A stretch of 64,000 nucleotides of DNA from Sipunculus nudus (lineage: Eukaryota > Annelida > Sipuncula > Golfingiida > Sipunculidae), in assembly GCA_026874595.1 (NCBI GenBank), contig CM049306.1, forward strand, positions 9,755,019 through 9,819,018, given 5' to 3'. The notes beneath the pieces were generated by a model. It did not search any database, had not been told where the DNA came from, and was given only the letters and a program-made list of their open reading frames with translations. Below are positions 1-12,130 of the stretch, one piece after another. The number at the start of each line of letters is the position of its first letter. Positions within the stretch are counted from its first letter, which is position 1. A program made the position numbers and the translations under genes.

Positions 1-89
1 ACTGGCGCCAGACTGTCTTTACATCTAAGTCTGAGGAACATATTATAAGGCCTTATGAAGATGCAAATATTTTCGTCATTTCTGACAAC

Positions 90-310
90 ACTTCATGGCC
101 TACAGGTACACTGTCAATCAACATAAACCAGACCAATCGTTAGCATTTTTTGTGTACTTTCTAAAAATACCAAACATGAGCGCAAAAAGTTCCGATTTAA
201 CCAAGCATATTGGTAAACCCCTTGGCATGTTTGTTGAATTTATGACTGCATGAACACAAGCAAGGCATGCTAAGGTTACAGGACGCAGGCAGCTTGCAGG
301 TGACACAGGA
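90..310 (+). repeat. diverged dispersed repeat, copy 1
   Basis: This stretch resembles 7595-7825 in the same orientation. Shared blocks appear in the same order: AAACCAGACCAATC, TTTGTGTACTTTCT, AGCATATTGG and a final GTGACA(C/T)AGGAAAT. The copies are well diverged and neither has a plausible reading frame. I see no terminal repeats, so this could be an old duplication or fragments of an unclassified transposable element. Confidence 0.55.
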
Positions 311-516
311 AATGTACAGTGTCCATGGAGAGACAGCGTTTCAGTTTGGGTTGTGAGCTCACATGTATACTATTATGTAAATTCATCATTTTAGCATAAT
401 ATTGGGATTACAAGCCATTTACCACAATATGAATGCAACCTGATGCAAGACAACTGCGATACATTCCTCGATATAACTTGTATCATGACTCAAGTAAGCT
501 TATCAGCTCAATTATC

Positions 517-925
517 TGATTGTCTTTGAGGAAATGAGATATCCTGAACATTGTCCTTGGTGTCTGTGAGGAGATATGAGATATCCTGAACATTGTCCTT
601 AGTGTCTGTGAGAAGATATGATATATTCTGAACATTGCCCTTGGTGTATGTGAGGAGATGTGTGATATCCTGAACATTGTCCTTGGTGTTTGTGAGGAGA
701 TATGTGAAATCCTGAACATTATCTAAGGTTTTTTAAAGAGATATGTGATACTGATATCCTGCACATATTCCTGGGTGTCTGTGAGGAGATATGTGATTAT
801 GTGTTATCCTTAACATTGTCCTGGGTGTCTGTGAGGAAATATGAGATATCATGAACATTGTCCTGGGTGTCTGTTAGAAGATATGTGAATCCTGAACATT
901 GTCCTGGCTGTGTATGAGGAGAAAT
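517..925. repeat. 42-bp minisatellite, about nine degenerate units
   Basis: The motif GAACATTGTCC recurs at 546, 588, 630, 672 and 714, an exact 42-bp period. It then continues with small indels to about 925. Each unit also carries GAGGAGATATG and a TGTCTGTG segment. Because 42 is a multiple of three, a short minus-strand frame stays open over the first units. That is a by-product of the repeat and I do not regard it as a gene. Confidence 0.9.
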
Positions 926-1422
926 GTGGAGGGGAAGTGGTGAACTAAACAGAGTTATTTTTCATCCCCATCTGAAGACAGCCATGCATGACAACTAAAA
1001 GCTTGATGTGAGAGCTCTCAAAATCAGCTCTGCCAGTTCTGTAAAAGTCCTGTGGGCACACTGGTATAGGTGATACCATTAATAAATGTTATTACAGGTA
1101 TAAATCCATTCTAATGTGGCCACAGGGTACAAACATATGAAGTAATAGTGAATTCAATGGCCTGCAAATATGAAGGCTTGTTGATATAGCAGGGAATAAT
1201 TTAATCGGAGAAAATTTATTAGCCATCTTTGCTAATCTATATGCACAATAATTAGTAGTTTATGACTTTGATTAGTCATTTTATCATTTGCTTTATTTGA
1301 GTCATTTATAAGTTATCACTGGCTTTTGAGATCTGGAGTATAATTAAGTTCATTAGTTCACAATCAACTTATTGCCACAAGTTTAAAACAAATAATAAAC
1401 TCTATACAGTACAATATTGTTG

Positions 1423-1657
1423 TAGACAGTAAGCACCAGGTCCACACTGCATGAACCATAATGCTATCATAGACAGTAAGCACCAGGTCTACACTGCATG
1501 AACCATAATGCTATCATAGACAGTAAGCACCAGGTCTACACTGCATGAACCATAATGCTATCATAGACAGTAAGCACCAGGTCCACACTGCATGAACCAT
1601 AATGCTATCATAGACAGTAAGCACCAGGTCTACACTGCATGAACCATAATGCTATCA
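1423..1657. repeat. 47-bp tandem repeat, five near-identical units
   Basis: Units begin at 1423, 1470, 1517, 1564 and 1611 with TAGACAGTAAGCACC and end with AATGCTATCA. The units differ mainly by C/T at one site (GGTCCACAC versus GGTCTACAC). Such homogeneity suggests recent expansion or ongoing unequal exchange. Confidence 0.95.
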
Positions 1658-2308
1658 ATTCATGATTCAGGATCCCTTTTGTTCAAAAAGTCCTAATGTC
1701 TGCAGGTTCTACATTATGATGGTTTCTTCAAATCTATTCATTTTCCTTGAATGATGGATCTGCTTGCTTATCTGAATCTTGAACAGCAGTCATAAAAAAC
1801 AGGCAACTGATTAGCATTTAACCAGAATTCATAAGTTAACTGTGATGCAAATCCAAATAAATTATTCACTGTATCGTAACAATATAAATAAGGTTTCCTA
1901 ATACAGTCAGTCATTTCAACAAAAAAAGTTGCATGTTACAGCATTACAAATAATAATGGTGACTGCAGACACACCTGTAAAAATTAAATAAAACTATTAA
2001 TGGTATGTTATTTACCTGGTGATAACTGGTTAATGTTGTTTGTATAAGTGATGAAAAAGGTATTCTGGCAGTACACTGATCTACATCTTTGTCCTACACC
2101 ACGTTGACATTACCAGGTACATCCTTTTAGTCTGTGGTTACAGATTCCAAGGGATATCATAAACATCTTGATTATATCAGGAACCTGTAGGTAACCTTAT
2201 TGTCCTTGCAGTCTAAACCTGTAACTTTATAAAAGGCAGCATTACAATATTTTTTTTATAAAATCATTGTCTGTCATATAAATATTTATCGTTGAGACAA
2301 CATTTTTA
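1658..2308. other. unassigned AT-rich stretch
   Basis: No open frame with protein-like composition, RNA gene or repeat structure could be recognised here. Confidence 0.5.
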
Positions 2309-2398
2309 GTGTATACAGTAGTTGGCTTCATATTTGCAAGGTTAAAATTTTACGATTTCCACTTTTTTCAATGTTTTGTGAAGGTTCTCTTTTCACAT
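2309..2398 (+). repeat. dispersed repeat end, related to 19131-19210
   Basis: The sequence starting TATACAGTAGTTGGC aligns through about 85 bases with 19131-19210 (TATACTGTGGTTGGC). Shared features include a TTTGC block, AAATTTT(A/G)(C/T)GATTTC and a following AAGG(G/T)TTC block. It looks like one end of a MITE-like element. The other end was not identified here. Confidence 0.45.
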
Positions 2399-3899
2399 TA
2401 TCACTCTCTAGTAAACTATACAGAGCATATCCTTCATTGTATGAATTATATATATATATATATTTGCATTTTTACTTTGCAAAAATCTTTACAATTTGAG
2501 AAGGACAAAGCTAGGGAACACTGAAAGAATTGAAATTCTGGTTCATTACAAGTAGGCTCATTCCCACTTCTTTACTATAAATTGCTTGATGTTCACAACA
2601 CCATTACTCATAAAAACAATGTTTTATAACTAATCATTTTTTAGTATCTTTGTGTGACAAATCTGACCTTGTGTGAACTTTGCTATATCAGGTCATCTGA
2701 CAATTGATGAGTGGATTAGCTTGGTATAAATTCTGCATTTATCCATTCTCAGAATTTCCCATTTATAATCTTCCCTATCATCACAGTTTAAACTTGCAGG
2801 GTTTGCAGGCAGTACCATGGATGACATTTCATAGTATCATCTTCATAATCTTCAAGAATGTATCATGATCACAGCCATAAAGACTCTACATAAGAGCAAA
2901 ACCTTAGTGTTGAATGGCACTTTGTCTTAAATAGAGAGAATGCTTTTGTGATGGTAGTTGGTAAATGTCATTCTCCTGTAAAATGTTACCATGAGTGCCC
3001 TTGTATTAAATGAAGAAATTTCAGAGGCCTATATACAAAACTAAAGAAGTTAAACTAAACTGACTTTAACTCAATGACCTAAGATGACCTAAGAACTGAA
3101 TGGTTGGATGTCTACCATGTGTTTAAGCAAAATGAAAATTTTAAGTCCTACTGTATCAACCCTTTATCTGGATCAACACTGAAATTTAATGGAATCATCC
3201 CTCCCTGATGTCCTGTCCCTCCATATATTTTGTTAAAATAAGTTTAGCAGTTTTACATAATTATGCTCACAGACAATCAAACATTGAACAAACAAATAAA
3301 CAGCCATTGACAATTACATGACCTCCTTGATTTTAAACTCTGTACATGAACATTTTCTCAACAGTTAATTACTTATTTTTTTTTCTTTTCGTCCTTAGTG
3401 CCAAATATTTTGGGTTTGTTTGCCTTTCTAAAAAACAGAGAAAAAAAACAGGTTGACATGGGTTGTGGAGCTGACAACAGTATCAATATCATGGGCCAAG
3501 GCTATCCACACAAAGTTATGTTGATAATAATGCTATTAGGATGACAGTCATAAAGCCTAACAGTTTGGTTGGGAAATCCACTTCCAACATTACTTATTTG
3601 AAAGTTGAAGATGAAGGGTGGTCTTCATCAATTTTACAGTCACCCAAAGTGGATAAACTCAAAAGGGGATGAATATATTGGCAAATGTTGCCTGGCTGCC
3701 AGCAGGTTGGCACTGCTCATTTCTAGTTGTCCTAAAGGGGAAAATATTTTGTTGTACATTCCGTGAATTTATATAGTCCGTCCCAAAACCCCTGTCCACA
3801 TGTTTTTTGGTGATTATTATTTTAAGAATATTCTTTAAAAATGCCCTTCGGCCTGAAGTAGATAAACTGATATTCCACTGATTTTGTGTAAAGTAGTTA
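2399..3899. other. unassigned stretch
   Basis: A short TA run lies at about 2450-2462. Otherwise only short chance frames occur and I recognise no gene or repeat family. Confidence 0.45.
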
Positions 3900-5300
3900 T
3901 ATATCATTAGAAACGTATTTACTTTGAGACTCTTTCGCGTTATTTATGCTGAAATTCCGTGGATGGCATCTTCCCGGCACTGCTGGACAGTACATTCCCC
4001 TATGGTACACTTTCCATTTCTTTGGCTGCGTTTGGTGTTTGTTAGACAACAGTGACATCACTAAGACTTCACAGTGATCGGTCGCGTGTCACCTTCATAT
4101 GACTGACGTCATAAGTTTGACTGGCTTGTTTGTTATCAGTTCTCAGGCAAGGAATAAGTCGTAAATACTGTAACTTGTTTTATCATATTTTGGATTATTC
4201 GTCTCATACAAAATTAAAGCAAGGTAAGGCATTACTTTTCGCGCAAGTAGTTGGCAGAATAGCTACTGCAACCTTTTGACAAGAAAGGTTTACACTGCTT
4301 TACTCGTAAAAAAGATTATCCCAGAAAAACATGCGGACACGGGTTCTGGGACAGATTACAAAAAAAATGCACATTAAATAAAGAAAAAAACAGCAACTGA
4401 GGTAAAACTGTATACTTTAAGGTCATTGTTCAACGCCATTAATTACTACGAGATAGTTACCGGATTTGTACAGATGATTAATTATAATGAATGAAGACTT
4501 ATGGGGATGTTAATATGGCTTGTCTCCTATGGACTGTGACACTGTCAGTGTCAGTCTGTCACTGACAGTAACACTGTGTGTGAGACAATGACACTTGACA
4601 GTCAGTGTACCTGTTACAAACGTGATGGAATCAAATGAAGCATGCAAACAGCACTTTGTTGTCCTTGCATTAATTGTTTATTAGATAAGTGTCATATATT
4701 TGTCTTTGGAAAATATGTAGGTTTTATTAGGACATACCGTGGGACTGTAAATTACTCCATTGACCACTTGTTACTTGCAAGCTTGGTGGAGGCGATGTCT
4801 GCAACCGAGTGCCGCCATGTTGTTTAGCTTGTAACCATGCGCAGTGCGCATGTCAGAGTAGTTGCATTTTGTAGCGCCACCTGTTGTCAATCAGTACAGA
4901 CCCAAACAAATTTGACCTGCCTATCTGACCTTAGACACGGTCAATGGCTTATTCCATAAGGTAAAAGGGGTGCAATATTGTAACTTATTCAAGGATACGT
5001 TAAATAGAGTACATTTTAATTCCAAAACCATATTGGTATACAAAAATAAGATATTTATTCCATGAATGGATGAGATTCTTATACTAATTTTGAATGAAAT
5101 TAATAATACATCGGAATATTTGGAGTACATTTTGGCTACCATCCCTATTAGGTATTTACACACTGGCTGAATCAGCAAGCAAAGCAATACACAGCCACGC
5201 ATGATATCGACGACGGGGTGATTCCGGTGCGCTGGAGCGTAAAACGTCAAACAATAGTATAGTTCATGCTCTGATAAGGCTGGTTATACGTCAGTGCATA
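3900..5300. promoter_or_regulatory. CpG-containing stretch, possible promoter or first non-coding exon
   Basis: Compared with its surroundings, this segment has more CpG dinucleotides, for example near 3935-4090, 4798-4860 and 5195-5245. It contains a donor-like GCAAGGTAAGG near 4220 and the near-palindrome GCGCAGTGCGC near 4838, which resembles but does not match the NRF1 consensus. No coding exon could be recognised on either side. The promoter reading is a weak inference from base composition. Confidence 0.2.
4541..4569. repeat. perfect 10-bp inverted repeat (hairpin)
   Basis: ACTGTCAGTG at 4541-4550 pairs with CACTGACAGT at 4560-4569 across a 9-base loop. It lies in a longer run of CACTGT/ACAGTG-type repeats extending to about 4610. 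It could be a palindromic low-complexity cluster with no function. Confidence 0.7.
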
Positions 5301-6250
5301 TATGCTGCATACAGTAGATAGGCAAATATCTGGTGAGATCAATCGAGCGAGTTTCACACTATGGCTTAAATTGTATGCAACCAAAACACCGGCACCACAA
5401 TCCCAGATCCTGTCGCATTGACCACAGTCATGGCAGTGTTATCACTGAGGTCGTGTACACGTTTCCAAAATATATTCAGCAAGAGCTCATGGAGAAAAAT
5501 TGCTTTTGTTATCGGTGTTAAAATATTAATCGGCCTGTGCGTCTCTGGGACCTGGGTTGGCTCTGTTGGAAGGAATGACAGATCGACAGAGGATATTTCA
5601 TTGAATCCACACTGTAAGTAAACCACATCTGAATTATTTATCTGACTGAATGCCAAACCTATCTGTGTAAACAAGGAAATAGAGATGATTATTATCTGAT
5701 ATTATCTGATGATTGCTGATAAGCTGTATCTCTTTATGTGGTATACTTGATTTACACGTTATTTTATGAAAAGGTTATCAATAAAAATTCATTTGATCTT
5801 CTACACCTCTTATTAAGCATATTTTTAGAAGAAAAAAAAATTATAAGTGAAATTCTTCCAAAATTTATGAAAGGTTACTATTTAAAATTGCAGAGCCCCT
5901 TAACACACAATTGCTCAGACATACATACACAAAAAGACAGCACCATTGGGTATTTGGTCATAAATTTAATAAAATAATTTATAAAAAAATGGAATCTCAC
6001 ATGGAAAGGCTTGTGAATTGAGATGGAATATTTTACATATTTGACTCTTGATTATGGACAAAGACCAAGAAAACATATGACAGTGCCATATATTTAATAG
6101 ATTATAAAAAAAAACATGTAAAAAAGGACATTTTTATACAAGTGTCCTTGTGTTAGATGTGTATATTATCTTCTGTAGAGTTTTTCTTAAATTCACTGCA
6201 TTAACTCAATATTCTGCAGGATTAGTCACCTTAGGTGGCCCAGTGTCAGT
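5301..6250. other. unassigned stretch
   Basis: Short overlapping frames occur on both strands near 5333-5674. Opposite-strand frames overlap and none has a recognisable domain. A small direct repeat of TATTATCTGAT is visible near 5693-5712. Confidence 0.45.
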
Positions 6251-7018
6251 GGGACATATTGGCTGCTGTTGATATGGGCCACTGGCCTCAAACTGACCAT
6301 GTCATGATCAGTGGTAGCTGATTTTGGCTGCACACTCAAGTGAGCCAATGACCGGTACTGACCCTGTCTAGTCATGCATAACGGTTGATGTGAACTGGAG
6401 AGCATCACTAAGTGCTTATAAGCCTTGGTAGTTTACTGTTTATAGTTTTTCCTATAGTATATTTTACTGCGGAACATACACTGATTATTTTTTAGATGCA
6501 TATAGTTTCTCATAGATTTTTGTGGGATATGATAGTGTTTTCTCAGATGTTGTGCTGATTTTTTTAGGGCAGCAGATAACGTCAGCATACACAGTTTTTG
6601 TTATTTTTTTTTACTTATCAAATATGTATAAAGGGCAATGTGTATCATTATAAGCCTATTTGTTTCTGTTAATGGAGTGTGTGGGTAAGTGTGAGGTGGA
6701 GATAAATATATGTGTAAGTTATTTACATAATCTAAAATGTGAAACCTATGAAAAAGGAGTCTTTATAGAAATGGCAAAAACAGTTCTAAGTAAAAAACTA
6801 GCAGCACTGAAAATTCTAAGTTTGATGAAAGTTTCTGGAAATTATAATGAAAAGTCCCCCTCATTTCTTTTATATGCAGATGAAGGCAAGCAGAGCCATA
6901 AATACTTAGTGTTATGCTGCAGGCTTATAATTTATATGCACTTAGTGCTGCTGGGCATTGGCAGCCAACATGGTCAGTTCGCAGCCAGTGGTCAATATCA
7001 ACACCAGCCAATATGTCT
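6251..7018. mobile_element. element bounded by about 51-bp inverted repeats
   Basis: Bases 6251-6301 read on the minus strand align with 6969-7018 on the plus strand with about seven mismatches. Both begin CATGGTCAGTT and end CCAATATGTC. The roughly 670-bp interior has an open frame (6660-7022 plus) with no recognisable domain. The structure suggests a non-autonomous TIR or foldback element. I could not find a convincing target duplication outside the arms, so the boundaries are approximate. Confidence 0.5.
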
Positions 7019-7594
7019 CTAAACCACGTGAGTGCATCTTATCACTTGTTACATCAGTGATTACCTGACAGGGCCATAACCAGTGGGAATCAGTATTCTT
7101 TTTCATTCTTGATCATTTAGTTTGACAGAATATTCATCTATATAACACCACCTGCATGATAATACAACTCTTTGGGTTTAACTGATTGTGAGCTTAAATG
7201 TTGTTGTTTTTCTATTTGATCTGTATGTGTATTTGAAAATTAATCCAGTGTCCAAATGTAGAGTGAGTGACAGATATCAGTAGCAACATGTTTACATGCA
7301 TCCATACTTAAATACTGATAATTCCTAACCCAAAGGGAAAGTAGACCATAAGTTACAACTACCTTGTTCAGTATCATGTAGATTTGTTTGTTTGGTATGT
7401 AAAATTTGTGTTTTGATATTTCCTGGTTCATTTGTAGAAACAATAAAACTCCAGATTGATCACTTTCTGACTAATGCCATGTTGCCTCTCTGAAATAAGG
7501 TGGTCTGTGGAGAAATCAGAGTGTCATGCTTATTTATAAGGAGAACTGTACTGTAAAGCTTGATGACAAAGCAGATATTTTTGGCACTTTACAA
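7019..7594. other. unassigned stretch
   Basis: No gene, RNA or repeat could be recognised. Confidence 0.45.
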
Positions 7595-7825
7595 TGCTTC
7601 ATATATAGCCTACAGGAATGCTGTATAAACCAGACCAATCATCAGATGTGTTTGTGTACTTTCTTATAACACCTACCATGTGCGATGAAAACTTGTGTTG
7701 TAACTCGATCAGCATATTGGTTATTACCCCTACATCTTTATTGAAATTCTGGCCATATGAATACAATCATTTCCACAAACTTGGTACTAGACGATAGCCA
7801 ACTTGTATGTGACATAGGAAATCAC
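7595..7825 (+). repeat. diverged dispersed repeat, copy 2
   Basis: This is the partner of 90-310, in the same orientation and with the same order of conserved blocks. Identity is visibly below that of the minisatellite units, so the duplication is old. Confidence 0.55.
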
Positions 7826-8234
7826 TTGTTAATATAGAGAAAAGTATAATATCATTATATTACAAATGCAGTGAAATGGTACATGTGATGAAATCAAGAA
7901 ATGGAGAGGCTTGTAAACATCATGGTCATGGTGAAACAAGCTATGAAATTTGCCCAATCTGTTTAATAACATATGTATCAGCTGCTTTTGACAGTTTAAC
8001 TAAGTGAATGAGTGTCATTAAGAGAAAGTAAATTTGATTAATTTTGGTCATATTCTAGATTTCATGCATTTAGATATACATCTACGTACATGTTCAGTTT
8101 AATGGTGATGAAGAGGCAGTGGAGACCAAGTTATGTTGTCAAACAGTTATGCTTATGTTAGATAGTAAGTGACTGTTACACATAGAGTTATTCTTCTTCT
8201 GCGTCCTCTCTGTTGCTGCAGCATCAGATATCCT
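7826..8234. other. unassigned stretch
   Basis: No supported feature. Confidence 0.4.
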
Positions 8235-8495
8235 GTTACAAACTGATTGTAAGTTTGCATATCAGCCAAGGTGATGAGATTTTTCACCAGGATAAGTGCT
8301 CTGCTGGCTTAATGGGACGGTCATGTCAAACAGCTGTGCTTCACTTACAAACAAGTGCAACTTTCAGGGGTTCCCTGGTGGTATGACCCAGCAACAGGGA
8401 GGATTATATATACAATACCTAGGGCCCGTAGGTGCAGTTTTCACTTGGCCTGGTTAATGTTAACACCAGGATAAAAAACGAGAGGAAGCATGTAA
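8235..8495 (+). mobile_element. SINE-like dispersed repeat, plus copy
   Basis: This segment aligns with the reverse complement of about 57610-57860. Shared blocks in order are AGTGCTCTGC, GGCTTAATGGGA, a CTTACAAACAA block, a TTTCAGGG block, GGTATGACCCAGCAA and GAGAGGAAGCATGT. No coding frame is conserved between the copies. The minus copy has a tRNA-like head, which supports a SINE. The head of this copy is too diverged to define. Confidence 0.6.
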
Positions 8496-9848
8496 TACTG
8501 CCCTGTCAAGTAGTCTAAAAAAATTAAATGGAATTCTTCAGATGTACATATACTTAAAGTTAATCTGGCATTAAAAAAATGGAGGTGTTTACCTAAAAAA
8601 AGTCCTATTACAGTGAGGAAGTCTGTGGTCAGGTCAGAGCTTCCTTTGAGCCCCAGAACTTTTGTTCCAGTGTAGCTCCAGTGTACATACAGCCATATCA
8701 AGAGTTGAGTCTGTGGTACAGGATTGCAAAATGTGCTCTGAGTTTGTAGGACTGTTGGACTGTGGGGCAACACATAGGGCACTCAGTCTATAGGGTCCTT
8801 TTTTGTAGGTGAGAGATGATAGAGTTCAATAATGATTATCAGTGACATTAGTTCCTGTGATTTCAGCTACAGTTTTCAGTCAATTTTGTGCCAACTAGGA
8901 GGTCAAGTCAGTCAAATTTCAAACTTGACCGTGGCCAGTCAGGGTTGACTGATACCATGACCGTGAAGTTTGACATTCTGAGTTGAAGCGTGTTCAACGA
9001 CATAAAAATTAATCAAAAGTGAACTGTCTCATGCAAAGGAAAGTTTACTGACATTGTATTACTCCAATCCTAAATTCAGAAAAAAATGTCTCATATTGTA
9101 ATGACTGTTAGTAGTTTGTTATCCAAGGAGCAGTATTTGACAGATAATGGACCACAATATCACCAATAACACAGTATTACCGGTATACATTTTTGGAGTA
9201 CAGTTTTGTGGAATATGGTACAAGCTTGCATCTTGAAATACATGTACTGGTATAGGTCTGTTGGTATGACTATAAGTTCATGCACTTGGTTCAGGTAATA
9301 CCTGCATGTTATACTTGTTTCTGTTGAGACTGCTATTTATTCAGACAGATATGACAGCCAACGTACATTTACATGTATATGCAGACTCATTATATGAATA
9401 AAATGTACATGTATGGAAAGTAACAGTATCCATAATTTCAATAAAAAAAAACAGGCAAGGATCACAAGTGACATTACGTCTGCAACTGTTTTATTAGTTA
9501 ATGTATTCTCCCGCTTACAGCAGTGATTTACTTAAGTTTGCAGGGTAATTAGCATTTCTTCAGGTGCTTCTTTTCCAGGAGATATTCAGTTACAGATAAT
9601 ATGTAATATCAAGTATTCAGAAAACAAAAGTAACATGAATACAGTTATGTGGAATATGATCAGATCCAAGCTGACACCATACATGTATATAATTGATGTT
9701 TTGAGATCTTGATGGCTTTGTCTCTTATGGGAAATCCTTTGACAGATAATGGAGATACATGTATGATTTATGAGATCTGCAAATGCACAAAGCAACATCA
9801 TCATGGATATAGCAATTTTATTTGTCATGCATTATTGGAACAGTTGAA
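8496..9848. other. unassigned stretch
   Basis: A phrase TTGACAGATAATGGA occurs near 9137 and 9738, too short to call a repeat. Otherwise nothing was recognised. Confidence 0.4.
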
Positions 9849-9918
9849 CCTGTCTTATGTGACCACCCAAGGGTCTGGGCTAAAGTGGTTGAATAAACAG
9901 GTGGTCTTATTAGACAGG
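9849..9918. repeat. short foldback repeat
   Basis: CCTGTCTTATGTGACCACC (9849-9867) pairs with 9900-9918 read on the other strand, with about four mismatches over 19 bases and a 32-base loop. The spelling, a CTGTCTTA and GACCACC arm pair, looks like small palindromic MITE-type repeats. I base that only on the foldback. Confidence 0.5.
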
Positions 9919-11535
9919 CTCTGAATATTTAGGAACTGCACAAACCTAGATGACGGAGTATATATTTTAAACAACCTGTATGACCATCAATTAGAAACAT
10001 ATTTTGTAAAAGGGAAAAATCTTTGTGATAAATGTATTCTGTAATTATGTACATTTTTATGTGTAATTTTATGGGTTGATATATTAATGAATTGAATTTG
10101 CATACAGTTGATTAAAATGTTATTCTTAGCTTGTGCCGGCTAGTCCCTTCCCATTCAAGTTCTGATTCACATCAAGTAGGGTGTGTTGGTCTTGTAGGAT
10201 ATTGTACCAACATCATCAGTACGACAGCATTTTATGGCAATACAGTCAAATTTACAAAACAAATATGGAATATAGAATATGGAATAGAGGGTTGTATTTG
10301 AAAGAGTCAATCACTAAACACCTTCTGATAAGTTATAATTTGAACTCATAATAATAGAGGTTTGTCTGACACATCAAATGTGCTCATATGAACGACTCAA
10401 AATTATTTTCAGGACACCAAGGAACTACTGAAAGGTGCCATCATTTCTGAGTGAAATACCACTGTGGGGCATTACCAGAGTTGGGGGTCACAGTGAAAAA
10501 TCTCATTGCTGACCTGAAATTCAATCATGATCTTTGCGTCCTGTGTTCTACCCCTGGCTGGTCATTTGTAATGTTGTTCCAGTATGGCTCAAGCATTATT
10601 TTTTATCAGATTAGATATAGATGTCAAATATTGAGTAAAATGTCATTTGTAACACCAGACCTTCATTTAGAAATGATATTGGTGGGAAGCCTGGAGACCT
10701 GTATACATTTCACTACAGCAGCTTGCTCTGGCCAGTCAGCCAGCCCCTGTGAGGCTTTATGTGGTAACTGGTGTTAATGCAATCACTTTGCCTCTATTGG
10801 CCACACCTATTGGTCAGCTTGCCACCAGGGTCCACCCCCAGGGAGCAGCTGGAAAGCTTATTGATTTGATGAATGGGCTCAACAGATGAGGAACTGATTA
10901 ATGCTGGATTGTCAGCAGCCATGCAACAATATGTGCTCCCTTATACAGACTGATGGTAATGAGAAAATATGGTGTTATTAGTCTCATTGAATGTGGGTTC
11001 ATAAGTACAGAAAATGTATATTTAAGTAGCTTAGACCATACCATAAAAACTTAGTTGTTAGTTAGAATCAGTATAACATATTAGAGAATTTTTTTACTCA
11101 GAAAAAAGTTGAATTTTGCAAATTTGTAAAATGTGCTTCTGTTCTTGTTATATGAAATTCTTAACACAGTGCAAATATACAACAGAAATAAGTCCATTTT
11201 CCATTCTCATAATTAGCAAAAACAGGAGTAGAAATTTTGAAAGCCAATATTTTTGGTGCATGACCTAACTGTAATTTAAAACTGGAGTGTAAGGACTGTG
11301 ATCAGTCAAAGATTTAATTCTTCCTTATTGTATTATATAATTTTATAGAAGTATGTAGTTATTATAAAGTAATTTGCATATAATTTAATATATGACTTTT
11401 AATCATATATCATTGTGGGGCACAAAGTCACATTAGGAATCTTGTTTGACTTGTCTTTCTTATAAGACTAAATGTTCTTAGTTTCCAATTTAAGTGTCAT
11501 GGCTAACTTTCACAAGCAACCTGGCAATAGCCTGA
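9919..11535. other. unassigned stretch
   Basis: One 108-codon frame lies at 10451-10777 with no domain, no splice-site support and no codon bias. No repeat family was recognised. Confidence 0.4.
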
Positions 11536-11537
11536 TG

Positions 11538-11601
<64 letters not shown>

Positions 11602-11610
11602 TGTGTGTAT
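11536..11610. repeat. compound (TA)n(TG)n microsatellite
   Basis: About 11 TA units run directly into more than 20 GT units. The end has a TTTGTG interruption. Confidence 0.95.
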
Positions 11611-11711
11611 GAATGATCTGTCAACTGGATCATAATATTAAGTCATTTTATCTCAAGTATTTGTTTTATAGTAGTAGATATAGTAATTGGTACATTAATT
11701 GCAACTGCAAA

Positions 11712-11724
11712 CCCCCCCCCCCCC
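11712..11724. repeat. poly-C run
   Basis: Thirteen consecutive C residues. Similar runs occur at 22878-22891, about 57600-57617 (as G) and about 59477-59488. Confidence 0.9.
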
Positions 11725-12130
11725 TTTTACCTCTGCACTACTATAAGCTGAGCTAAAATGTGGCAGTGGAGCACCATGCATAGTTGGAGGAGTCTGAGAG
11801 TCCAGGCCTGGACATCTATGTGGTACTTCTTTTCTGTGCATTTATTTATTTGGTTTTAGATATTATAAAAGCTGATGGATTGATTGAGGGAATATTTTGA
11901 AGAATGCATCCAGATGAAATATTGAAATTAAAGTGATACACATCAATATTCATGGATGAAGGATGGTTGGTTGTGTGTATGTATGCCTGTCTTTGTACTG
12001 GTTTCTGAGGCTTTTGAAGTGTTCACTCTGAACTCAGAGACACCAGGCCATGTCTCAACAAGGACTATTGGAATAATTAGTCATTAAGTTGGTAGTCAGA
12101 ATTCTTTCAAGGGTTATTAAGTTGGTTGTC
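11725..12130. other. unassigned stretch
   Basis: No supported feature. From about 12090 onward GGTTGTCAG-type words announce the degenerate edge of the minisatellite that follows. Confidence 0.4.
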
